DNA of 64,000 bases from Haliclystus octoradiatus. Its lineage: Eukaryota > Cnidaria > Staurozoa > Stauromedusae > Haliclystidae. The notes under the pieces were generated by a model. That model saw only the letters and a program-made list of their open reading frames with translations. It was not told the origin of the DNA and did no database searches. Numbering within the stretch: position 1 is the first letter of the stretch; each line of letters starts with the position of its first letter. The DNA lies in NCBI GenBank assembly GCA_916610825.1, contig OU744450.1, positions 14,330,489 to 14,394,488 of the forward strand, read 5' to 3'. This document shows positions 1 through 10,200 of the stretch, piece by piece. A program made the translations under genes and the position numbers.

Positions 1-244
1 AGGCAACAAAAAAGGCCATTTCTTGGTACTTTCCACTTCATTATGTATCATAAAAAATGTTAGCCTTGACCCCGTGTGGTTTACAAGTGTAATGTGAAAA
101 AGGGCTAAGAGTTAAGAGCTAAGAGACGCTAGCAAATCATATAAATATTAATATATGTGCAAAATTTGATTATTAGCTAGACTGGGATCAAATTGGAGAT
201 TTGAGCATGTGATATTTTTTTCTACTATAGTATACGTAACGTAC

Positions 245-445
245 AACGGTAGATCCAATAGCCACTCCAGCTGCTGTTGAAGCCATTTGTGCCATTAATC
301 CAGGAGATCTTTGTTGGGGAGCTGCTGCTGCTGCTTGGGTTGGTGGTGTGGCAACTTTACTTGCAGGTCTTTGAGCAGGAAGATTTGATCGACGAGGTGG
401 CGGCCTAGATCCTAAAGAGCTCCTTTCACCTGATCTTCGTGGCAT
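245..445 (-). CDS. CHCHD2: CHCHD2/CHCHD10-type mitochondrial protein, first coding exon (partial gene)
   Basis: The family has twin CX9C proteins of the mitochondrial intermembrane space; CHCHD2 acts in respiratory-chain and cristae (MICOS-linked) function. Seen here: 67 codons from an ATG at 445, with an Arg/Ser/Pro-rich N-terminus (MPRRSGERSS) suited to mitochondrial import, an Ala/Gln/Pro linker, and the hallmark helix GLMAQMASTAAGVAIGSTV, nearly identical to vertebrate CHCHD2 and CHCHD10. The exon ends in phase 0 at a GTACGT donor (244-243), where the family continues with a Gly-rich stretch and then the CHCH domain. Those exons lie beyond the left edge, so the CX9C motifs are not visible. 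CHCHD2 and CHCHD10 cannot be separated from this exon; invertebrates usually have one ancestral gene. A TTTGTAG acceptor-like site lies about 17 bases upstream of the ATG on the coding strand. Confidence 0.88.
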
Positions 446-1490
446 TGTTGCTTTGTTCCGAGCTACAAATCAAGGAAAAAAAGGCAAAATGTGCCAGGTT
501 TGAAGAAATTTAGAAAATACTGGAAAAAGTGATGAAATTTCAACTGATAGACTGGGAACTAGTTTACCAGCCTCGAATTTTGGATTAAAAAGCCTATGCA
601 CAGACTTGAATCTGTAGGATCATAATATGGTAGGATACTTTCTTAGCTGACAAGCTCTGGCTCTGGAAATTTTGGAAAGCAAAAGAGGAGCTAGTTTGAA
701 TTTAATTTTATGAGTGAACATTAGTTGATGCAATATATTATAATAGAATCAAGATAGTCTAACTCAGATTTGTGTTTTAAATAGTTTTAAACATGCCATA
801 TGATATTATCTTACCTTTGTGAAAATCAACCAAATAAGATGTATTTAAATCCTCAAGTATTGAATAATTCAAGTTTAAAAACCACATCTTCATCCGACAT
901 TAATAACATCCTCAAAAGTCTATCTTTGTTGACCCAATATCGATCATTTCCAAACATTTCGATCCCTTTGACACGGCAGAATCACTGAGAATTGGCCTCA
1001 GAAGCTATTTTAAGATCATCTCGTTTTGATGCTTGAAAAATCCCGGGATACAGATTATCAAACAAACAAGCTTAGTTTCTTGTGAAAAGTTAAACATATA
1101 TTAAATATTGTTGATAATCATCAATATGTTTCGAAATGTCACGCGTGGCAAAAATCAAACAGAACCGGGTTTCATGATTTCATCTGAACCGCGCGAATAA
1201 ATGTGTATATGTATAGTTGACACTTTATATTATAGTGTAATTGTGTTATTTTTTGCCAGTACAGATGACGGGGAGATAACGAAAGGCGCCTATCTTCTAA
1301 GCACCCTCTTCAAATACCTTGGTGTAATATGTTACCTTATGGCCTCTACCAGCGTTGATATTCCTACTCGTCGTGATATCGCCAGCTAGGGGAACGAGCA
1401 CTCAAGCCTTTGAATGAGCTCTCGTCATCTAACTCCACATGTCTTCTAATCAAAGAGATCTTAACATTACGCCTGATCTTAACAGAGATC
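446..1490. other. Upstream of CHCHD2: no gene recognised
   Basis: AT-rich sequence with only short, composition-driven open frames. It should hold the CHCHD2 promoter and any 5' untranslated exon, but I see no TATA box or other recognisable element. No repeat match to the rest of the window was noticed. Confidence 0.4.
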
Positions 1491-1494
1491 TTAA

Positions 1495-1811
1495 CATACC
1501 ATCGAGTCAATATTTCTATATGGATCTGAATCATGGACTTTGCGTCTGAATCAGCCCAAAAACATCTGAACCAATCATACGATACTATGCTTCACAACAC
1601 CCCTGGTTGTCACTGGCCAAATAAATTGTCCACAGAATCATTAAAGCTCTCTCTCCATCAGCGCATCAGCCATCACCGCAGTGAAACACAAAATAATGAA
1701 ATTTATTGGACACCATATAGGTCCAAGGAGCCGAAGAGAGATGCCCTTAACCGTTACAAGATTTTCTACACTATCCCCCAACTGGCAGCAGAAGACGACA
1801 CTCATCAATGA
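1495..1811 (+). mobile_element. Degenerate LINE remnant (C-terminal end of a reverse-transcriptase ORF)
   Basis: Across changing frames the plus strand reads a segment ending in YGSESWT, then a YDTMLHNTPGCHW stretch, then a basic KEPKRDALN tail. This order is typical of the region after the RT domain in RTE/BovB- or CR1-like LINEs (a YGSE-W motif followed by a T-LR-LG-W block). The frame breaks between blocks, so it is dead. It lies between CHCHD2 and the minisatellite. The clade is not resolved. Confidence 0.45.
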
Positions 1812-2102
1812 TAACTATATTTTCAACATTTTGTCATTTTATGTAATGATCTGTTAATTGCGATCTAAATTATTAGTGCTGGCTGTACATAATCGTAAAG
1901 TAATTAAATACATGTTTTTAAATGTAATTAAACTTAAGACGAACGAATTGTTGAACAAACATTGAGCATTATACCGTCCTACCAATATAGGGCTTAATTG
2001 AATTCAAAATAGAGCTCGTAGCGACCGTCGGTTAGTGTTGCCCCTTCAACTCTAAACACAGTATTTATATAGAATTAGAAGATACAGAGAAATAATAGAG
2101 TA

Positions 2103-3095
2103 CGTTTTCTCATGCTAACTCTGACTTTTCATCTTCCTGATTCTGACCTTTTCCCGTCTTCATTCTGACTTTCCTCTTCCTAATTCTTACTTTTCCTCAT
2201 CTTCATTTTGAGTTTTCACCATCTTCATTCTGACTTTTCCTCATCTTCATTCCGACTTTTGCTCTTCCTAATTCTGACTTTTCCTCATCTTCATTTTGAG
2301 TTTTCACCATCTTCATTCTGACTTTTCCTCATCTTCATTCCGACTTTTCTTCTTCCTAATTCTGACTTTTCATCATCTTCATTCTGACTTTCCTCATCTT
2401 CATTCCGACTTTTCCTCTTCCTAATTCTGACTGTTCATCATCTTCATTCTGAATTTTCCTCATCTTCTTTCTGACTTTTCCTTATCTTCATTCTGCCTTT
2501 TCCTCATCTTCATTCTGACTTTTCCTCTTCCTAATTCTGACTTTTCATCATCTTCATTCTGACTTTTCCTCATCTTCATTCCGATTTTTCCTCTTCCTAA
2601 TTCTGACTTTTCCTCATCTTCATTCTGAATTTTCCTCATCTTCATTCTGACTTTTCTCATCCTCATTCTGACTTTTTCTCATCTTCATTTCGACTTTTCC
2701 TCATCTTCATTCTGACTTTTCTCATCCTGATTCTGACTTTTCCTCATCTTCATTTTGACTTTTCCTCATCTCCATTCTGACTTTTCCTCATCTTCATTCT
2801 GACCTTTCCTCATCTTCATTCCGACTTTTCCTCTTCCTAATTCTGACTTTTCATCATCTTCATGCTGACTTTTCCTCATCTTCATTTTGACTTTTCTCAT
2901 CCTCATTCTGACTTTTCCTCATCTTCATTCTGACTTTTTTCATCCTCATTCTGACTTTTCCTCATCTTCATTTGACTTTTCCTCTTCGTAATTCTGACTT
3001 TTCCTCACCTTCATTCTAGCTTTTCTCATCCTCATTCTGACTTTTCCTCTTCCTCATTCTGACTTTCTCTAATCCTCATTCTGACCTTTCTTCGT
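2103..3095. repeat. Polypyrimidine minisatellite, unit about 22 bp, about 45 imperfect copies
   Basis: The plus strand is a run of near-repeats of TGACTTTTCCTCATCTTCAT plus a TC, alternating with variants containing CTCTTCCTAATTC and 21-bp versions. The pyrimidine bias is extreme (the minus strand is correspondingly purine-rich), so it could adopt triplex (H-DNA) structure. The open frame on the minus strand with repeating MRKxQNED-like peptides is a product of the repeat and is not counted as a gene. Confidence 0.92.
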
Positions 3096-3579
3096 GTTTA
3101 TTTGAATTCTACCACCTCCACTCAACTTCCCTTCCTCAGTATACTTAAATTCCCCTTCATTGCTTAAAAAATATTGCATTTTTGGTTTGCGTTCCGTTAT
3201 TTTGTATTTCTGTCTTTACTGCTGACATGCTCTGCATACATTAATAATCAACTTTGGGCTTCATCCTCATCCAAATTCGAAATCTCCCCGCTTACATTCC
3301 ATCTCTTTTTCTAGTCTTGCCTTTCTCCCATTTTGTTGTGCAATTGTTACGGTTATGTATCATGCTCTTCAATCATGTACTTCATATTCGTCATCCTCAT
3401 TGCTAAATAAAGCTGTCACTCTTAAAAGTGTGTGCTGATACATTTCTTTAGATACAGAAAGCGTTAGTAACATGACCAATAGGGTCAGTACATGAAATAT
3501 CAAGTTAATTTTAATAAGTTGACAGAAGCTATTCATAGTTTGAAATAATTACACAATAAAATGGTCACACATTTTCAAT
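3096..3579. other. Minisatellite flank, nothing recognised
   Basis: T/C-rich decay of the minisatellite grades into AT-rich sequence. An AATAAA (about 3405) is present, but no gene ends here. Confidence 0.35.
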
Positions 3580-3761
3580 AAAGAGTTACCACACCGGCAG
3601 CCTCACCCAACAACGTGGAATGCTGAGAGACACGAGAAAGCATCAGAAAATATGAGCCTGTAAGGCGAGTGTTTTTAGTTTTCCGACTTTCGAGTGTCTA
3701 CCCAACATCCCAAGTGTTTGGATGAGGCGATATAATCACGGCTGCCGTGTGGTAACTCTTT
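3580..3761. mobile_element. MITE with about 20-bp terminal inverted repeats
   Basis: The left end reads AAAGAGTTACCACACCGGCA and the right end is its near-perfect reverse complement (GGCTGCCGTGTGGTAACTCTTT), about 182 bp in all with no coding capacity. A target-site duplication could not be settled, so the superfamily is open. It sits just in front of a SINE copy. Confidence 0.75.
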
Positions 3762-3784
3762 GTAAAACAAAGCAGACTTCTCAG

Positions 3785-4090
3785 TGGTGGCAAATAGTTG
3801 TGGTCAAGGTCACCTCAGCCTTGACTTTATCTGAAACATCAAATGAGTACCATCTGAGGATGGCGGATGGAATGGTCCTGAGGGAATTACATTTTGAGTA
3901 GCTGCGGTGCATCGTTGCGCATTGACAATCGAAACCTATCTGCCATGCAATCTGTTGAAATTGATCTGCAGTGTTGCGGCTGGGATCAACAAAGGGCGTT
4001 TAAAATCATTGCTCTAAGCGAAAAAAGCCACTCCTCTAGAAATACAGGAGTGTACGGGTGATTTCCGTAGGGTGACACCGTCTACATTAC
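3785..4090 (+). mobile_element. SINE copy A (body only, tRNA head not recognisable)
   Basis: The body from CACCTCAGCCTTGACTTTAT onward aligns along its length with the SINE at 60680-61005: the shared blocks are ACATCAAATGAGTACCATCT, GCCACTCCTCTA and a final GTAGGGYG-CAC block. It also shares with the minus-strand copy at 13262-13485 a segment (GCGCATTGACAATC to TGCCATGCAATCTGTTGAAA) that copy 60680 lacks. The first 30 bases do not look like a tRNA, so the copy is 5'-altered or truncated. Confidence 0.8.
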
Positions 4091-5918
4091 TTTTTTTATT
4101 ATATCCCTCCAAATGTTCACAAGATATCATTTGTGTGATTCAGAGCGCATCATTCTGATTTCGAATGTCGATTTGCTGTCCTATTTTCGGGCCTATTTCC
4201 CCTGCGATTTGTAATTTCCTATAAAAAAATAGCTCCGCTACGCTCGGACTCATGGTGAATAATATAATAATCAAAATAAACCAATTGAAATCAAATTCAA
4301 TAGAATATCAAATCAATCAAATCATCATGCAAAGAAATATCAAATCAAATTCAAAAAAATAAATCAATCCAATCGAATGATATAAAAATGACGTAACCAT
4401 GAGTCAAAAATGTTTGATACAAATAACGCTAATGAAAGATTTCAGAAGCAATAAATTAATCAACATGATCATAAAGCCAAGAAACTGCAGAGGTGTATTG
4501 TTTTCACTCTTGTCACATTGACCTCAGTACTGTTTTATTTTATATATTTATTGAAATTCAAATGCCCCTACAATTAAATCTAGACGTAAATTACATTTCT
4601 GACCATTTGTTTGGAATACAATTAAACATAGGTAGGAGATATTTACTGCTGTTCTAAGCTGCTGTCGGACTGTTTCTTTATGAAGGAGTGTTTATAAGCT
4701 ATATTAATTAACTGTAAAAAGGAAAATGTTAAACTGTAGCAAAATTGCAATATTTTTCCATTTTTTTTTTATGATCGTCATTCTGCAAAATAATTTGAAG
4801 TTTCAATTTTTCTGTGTTTTAGTTGCGTGATGCAAACATCGCCGTTAGCGAATCAAATTGCTGGAACAACATTCGCAGTTTTGCAAAATCGCGTGTGTGT
4901 GCAAAGGAGACACAAAGGCGGGCCGTGTATCATGAAAACGAGTGATTGAAATCTGGGTCCAGATTTCAAAGACAAAAATATGCAAAGGCTGCTGGTCATT
5001 TTATGGTCTTCAACTCTTGATCTCAAAACTTCTCATTCATCCCGAAAAAAGTTAAAAACCATGCCATAATAAAGGCGTTTATTCCAACGATTCAGTGTAA
5101 ACATTTATACTGTTTTATCTTTTTTTTTACTACCTTTATTGATTGGTTGGCAATGTTTACACTTTAAAATTGCATTTGTAGTTTTCATTCATGGTTTCTT
5201 TGGCATGAAACTTTATCTCTGCTACATGTTTCGAGGAGTGCTTTGCTTTGTTCATGGTTTGTTTGTTTATGCTTTGTTCATGCACACTTCTTTATAATAA
5301 ACTCTTTTACAAGAAATAGAGTACTAAACTTTGCTACTTTTTTAAGAACTTTTTTCCTAATTTACAGCTCCGAATATCAGGAAACTTTTTTGCTAAAACA
5401 CCATGAAATTAAAGACATTTTTGGTCCTACATACTTGACCTGGTTTCTTATAAAAGGATATGTGTATATTATTAAAAGATAAGCATAAAGTTTTCAATCA
5501 GTTCTAGATTAATTACACAGTTCAAGGTTTTCTTGAAAAGCTCAAAATGCAATCGTTCTGTAATCTCACTGGGTGCAATTACTCTCAAATTGAACTGAAA
5601 AATGTATGATTATACACGAATCAATTAAAAACATAAAAACCAATACAACTAGATCATAGTTTAGATTGAGTAGTAATTACTAAATTTCTGTATCAAGTAT
5701 GATTGTGTAATTATTATATTCAAGTATCATGAATATTAAGTGTAAACCATCATTCATACGCAATGCTTCATACACGCATTCAATCACACAACATCATGAT
5801 CCCACCTATGTCATTATAAACACTATAAAAGGGCTCATACTGTGTTATTGCATACTATAAATGGTGATTTAAAAACTTTATAATTATATAAATTATTGAT
5901 ACATTACTATAAACATAA
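4091..5918. other. Intergenic, nothing recognised
   Basis: Very AT-rich sequence downstream of BOLA2. Includes a stretch of ATCAAATCAAAT-type near-repeats at about 4265-4385. The only sizeable open frame (5243-5482, plus) has a composition-driven Phe/Leu/Tyr-rich product and no family resemblance. Confidence 0.4.
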
Positions 5919-8900
5919 CTATTTATTCTTTTGTTTTGCATACTGTTCAGGTGTCCATGTTTTCATTTGGAATGCGTGAATGACGTTTAATTCTTCTTTG
6001 AGAAGATCATTCACCATCCGATGTCTATTCAATAGTGATACACCCTCAAATTTCTTTGATACAATTATTACATAAAATTTTGCACCACATCCACCAGATT
6101 GATCTTCAATTTCCTGTATTAAAATAAAATACACATCACTTTGATGACTAATTTGAGAATTTGCACGGGAGAATGGGAAATTGGAGTCAGTTTTTGTTGG
6201 GATATTAAGCAAGGCGGGACACTTAAGAGGAGACAGATTGGATATATAGGTTGAGTGAAAATACTTAAATGGCGGTAAATCGAAGATTTTAATCGGCATA
6301 GTTGTTGAGCCTGTCCACGAAGGACGTATGTTGAATGCTTTGTAATACAAAATGTTTCATGCTGAAGGTCAACCGCATGGATGAGGATCTTGAATACCAT
6401 GACAATGTCATTAAAAACTGCCTATATTCTAGCGGTTGCAGATAAACATAATTTGTATGAGATGCGTAAATTTCATACTTTAAACCTAAATGTTTGTTAA
6501 GTCTGCTTGTGAAATATCTTTGGATAGACTAGATACTTTGATATCTGTGTTGAGATATGGCCTCCAGACTGGTGTATTTGAATCCATTCATGGTCTCACA
6601 TAAACTTTAAAGCAAGAAGGAATGTTTCTACATCAGTGGAGATAAATGTTTTGATTTAAGATAACATCTTGAAATTGCTTTTCTAGCTATAGGTTTGAGC
6701 GATGCAAGCAGAAATTTTATAGTTGGTAAAAACAATATGCCCAGGTCTTAGATATTTCTAGCTTCTAGTTTCGATGTCTATGAAGGTAGCAATCTGAGAT
6801 TTATTACTGTGGCATTTGAAAGTCTATTGGATGAAAACCTATGCCAAAAACTGGTGCTTCAAAGTAATGAATATGAATGTATTCCACTGTCTGTGATTGT
6901 GACAGATTAAGCGCTACGATTTTGGTATAATATTTTTTTGCTAGATGCCAACTTTCTGATTTCTTAAAGCATACATTTTTATTTTGTAGGGTTAAACTTA
7001 GGAACAAAGGTATCATTACAATATTTGAACATATACTGTATGCAGGATATTTCAGGACCAGTACTTATCTACAGAAAAGGACGTCAGGACGACAATCTCA
7101 AGTGAATCCAATTAACAGAAGAAATATACGAAGAGATAGACAGATATTCTGACTTACTAAAGTTTTGAACCAAAGTTTATTCCCTATTCCGTTCAAAGAT
7201 TTTTCCATAAAAATGGCACAAACATCTCTTGATGTTCATGCTTTGACTGACGCAAAAAAGAAAAATTTGAAACAACAAAGCCTGTTAGGTACAACTATTA
7301 GCAATTATTTATCAGATGATATGCTATTTGCTTCATTTGGTTTTGAAATGGCAGAATTGTGAAAAACCACTGCAAACACACATACACAAAGACATTTGCA
7401 TTTATAGGTATAGACGTAGGCCTATTATTGTAATGATGCAATTAATTGTTACGCACATTGCTTAGCTGTATTTACGTAAATCAGTCCTGTGTAAAAAAAA
7501 GTTATTGTAAAACTTATCAGGTTTCTGAAAAATTGATGATGATGATCATGATAATTTCTTGAAATTATTAGAAATTTGGGAAACTAAGAGAAATAATTGA
7601 AGTATTAAGGACAATAATGTCAAATTTGGGATTTACTTTCTATCTGGTGTATTTTATCGCGTGACTGACCATGCAATTGTTGCTAAATGGGTGAAGTCAG
7701 ATAGTCCTTAAAAGTCGACAGAAAGATCATCAAATCCACTGTATCCACAATCCCAGACATTTTCAGTATTCCCTAATTCCATGGGGATTTATTTTAGATT
7801 TAGGCATACTATTACTATGATCACTGCATTTTTAATACGTATTCAGAGATGAGCTCTAACAGTGAACAGAGTTTTTTGCAAAGACCTATGTAAGTTATCA
7901 ATGCGATCCATCAAAATCATGCAGCTCATGAGACGTGAATTGTGCTTTTAAGTGTGCGTGAAACGTGAAATTAGCGATTTCAAGATGCCAATTTTCCGCA
8001 ATTTAAACATTATAGTGAAGAAACAATATGCTGATCAGATCTTCTGCATTTCGAAAACTTTCCGGGCGACATCCGATTTAAAGTCCAAAAGTTGAAAGTT
8101 TAATGTCAAAAAAATGTTCCTTGTTTGGCCCCCAAGGATCTCAATGATCTTTACCAAACCATACTATAATCATTTTTATGTTTCAACACAAGTATTGAGC
8201 ATTTCTTATAAATGATGATTTTATGAATGGTTATACAAGACTTAAATGTTTATTCCATATCATTTGGTTGACATAGACATTTTAGACCTACGGGTACTGG
8301 AACATCCATATAGTAGGCCTACGTTGCAATCTAAACTTCCAAATTTCACGATTTTGATCAGGCTATTTAGCTATAAATAATATGAAAATCAACTTATCCT
8401 GTTATGTAGGATTGAACTAATAAAGTTTGAACTACAAGTGTATTTTACCACAATATTACATTATGTTCCGATCCTCTCGAAGCACTCTCATGCAAACAGC
8501 AAAAGAGTCAAGAAAGTTTTGTTTACTCCACAGTGTGACGCTTGATTGAAAATACTTTTATAAGCAAATTAGTTGGCCACTCATCAGCATTTTTGGCGGG
8601 AAATATTGACCTTCTAGTAAACCTCGTGCTTTAAAGCGATCTGATTGGCCCATAGAAATTTTATACAGCCATTTACGATGCAAGCGCAAGTGTTGGCATT
8701 CCAAAGCAAATACCGCATGGGTCACAAAAACAAAGAAGCCATGCGTTTGCATGTCCGCTGGAATTAGACAATTCACACCACATGCTAATCTATTGTCGCT
8801 GTTGTTGGGATTAGGAAGCATGTTTTCGATTTTGTCGCTGTTGTTGGGATTAGGAAGCGTGTTATTACAATTGCGCGGGGGAAAACTTTCATAACAGCGC

Positions 8901-10010
8901 AATATCTGTGTTTTTGAAGAAAACGTATAGGTCAGTCACAAATGCTTTCGGGACTCGTGGTAGAGTTAAAGTTAGAGCACAAATCGTTGAAGGGTCAGTC
9001 ACAAAACATATTGGTCCATTACCGTGAATTGTTTGAGAATTCCAAGTCAACCTGATTATATACTTACATTTACATCTTTAAAGAATTGGAAAGCAACGAT
9101 TTTGTTTTAATTTGTGACTACACAGAATTTTGCAAATGTTTGTATACGATTGAAAAAATGGTGAGGGTTTGTGTGGGACAGTCACACCCCTGAATCTTCT
9201 TCTAATTTATATTATTTAGCAGATATTTGTTATTTATTCAGTCAAAAAGAGTCCTTTCATTGTTTTTAGTCTCTAGGAAACACATGTATCAAAGTTTGCT
9301 TCAAGTCAAAGCACTTGACCAGTATGCCAGCTGCGCCCCTGAGACCAAAAATTTTCTTGTGATTGCCATCCCTGAAGTTGCAATCTTCACCGATAATCGG
9401 CTGTTAAATTTGAATTTTTGCCATTTTCTTCCTAATTTTAGCTGAAATGATGGATTTTGGCACCACTGAAGTCAAATTTGCTATGTCCCCACCCCTGCCC
9501 CCAACTTTTTTTGGCGCTGCCGCCAGATCTCGGCAAAAGTTGCCATACTTTGCAAACTAGGTTTCTGGAACAAATTTTTTGGGGGCCACTCGAGATGCTG
9601 AAAATATTATCTTGGGGCGGCTCTGCCGACTGCCGCCATGGTGGAACCCATGTATGTTACGTCGGATATATCCGGCGTAGAAATGAGTTGATTTTACGCC
9701 AATTTAGTTTCTTTGGGGTGGAAATTTGATAATTTCCTATAGTTTTCCACTAAATTTGGCAGTGGACAGACCAGAGTTCAGACTGGGTTCCAATGTTCCA
9801 ATCTTGATTAGGCTATCTTGCATCTTTCTATGAATCTTCCTATGATCTTCCTTATTGAACAACCTTCATACTTGAATTGGTAACGTACTTTAAATGTCAT
9901 ATTACAATGACATGTACATTCTACATAACCGTATCAAAACTACTACTTACGAAATGTTCTGTTTCGAAATGATCTATTAACTTTTTAGCAAGCACCTCTT
10001 GGGAAGCCAT
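5919..10010 (-). CDS. BOLA2: BolA-like protein 2 (complete, two coding exons)
   Basis: BOLA2 is a cytosolic/nuclear partner of the monothiol glutaredoxin GLRX3; the complex carries a [2Fe-2S] cluster and serves iron-sulfur assembly. Exon 1 is 9951-10010 (MASQEVLAKKLIDHFETEHF, phase-0 donor GTAAGT). Exon 2 is 5919-6113 (acceptor TTTTAATACAG), starting EIEDQSGGCGAKF. The product is 84 residues, against 86 in human. Family landmarks are present: Cys in SGGCGAKF, the FEGVSLLNRHRMVN segment, and the conserved His in NVIHAF, followed by the usual TPEQ basic tail. The 3.8-kb intron holds only AT-rich sequence and a 39-bp duplication. The last codons AAT AAA TAG themselves contain AATAAA. The start codon lies 190 bp from that of the divergent GTPase gene. 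An acceptor-like TTTACAG lies 8 bases upstream of the ATG. Confidence 0.95.
8793..8862. repeat. 39-bp tandem duplication
   Basis: TTGTCGCTGTTGTTGGGATT followed by AGGAAGC occurs twice with a 39-bp period inside the BOLA2 intron. No coding role is seen. Confidence 0.75.
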
Positions 10011-10200
10011 TTTGAAAGCTGTAAATCAAATTTTTTGAATAGAAGAGAGGTTTCCACTTTTAATGCGAGGCTAATTTCGGAATGAGACGTGGAACAAAAA
10101 AAATTTGCGGACTTTGAATTGAAAGTTGAAACAGACGAAAAACAACGTTGTTACTGATCATATAATATAGAGTGAAGTAGCATCGTTATTTGTTTCCAAG
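10011..10200. promoter_or_regulatory. Short shared upstream region of divergent BOLA2 and GTPase genes
   Basis: Only 190 bp separate the two start codons, so both promoters must overlap here unless 5' exons or trans-splicing are involved. It contains a perfect 12-bp palindrome AACAACGTTGTT (10141-10152) and an AT-rich ATATAATATAG (about 10160). The plus gene has TTTGTTTCCAAG abutting its ATG. No experimentally known motif is recognised. Confidence 0.6.

Noticed and set aside
2460-2666. 68-codon minus-strand frame with a repeating MRKxQNEDEEK-like product
   Set aside because: It is a by-product of the 22-bp minisatellite; the frame is not kept across the array.
5943-6400. Longer N-terminal extension of the BOLA2 terminal exon frame
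   Set aside because: The acceptor at 6114-6115 and the upstream exon at 9951-10010 give the exact BOLA2 family sequence; the extension is intron.
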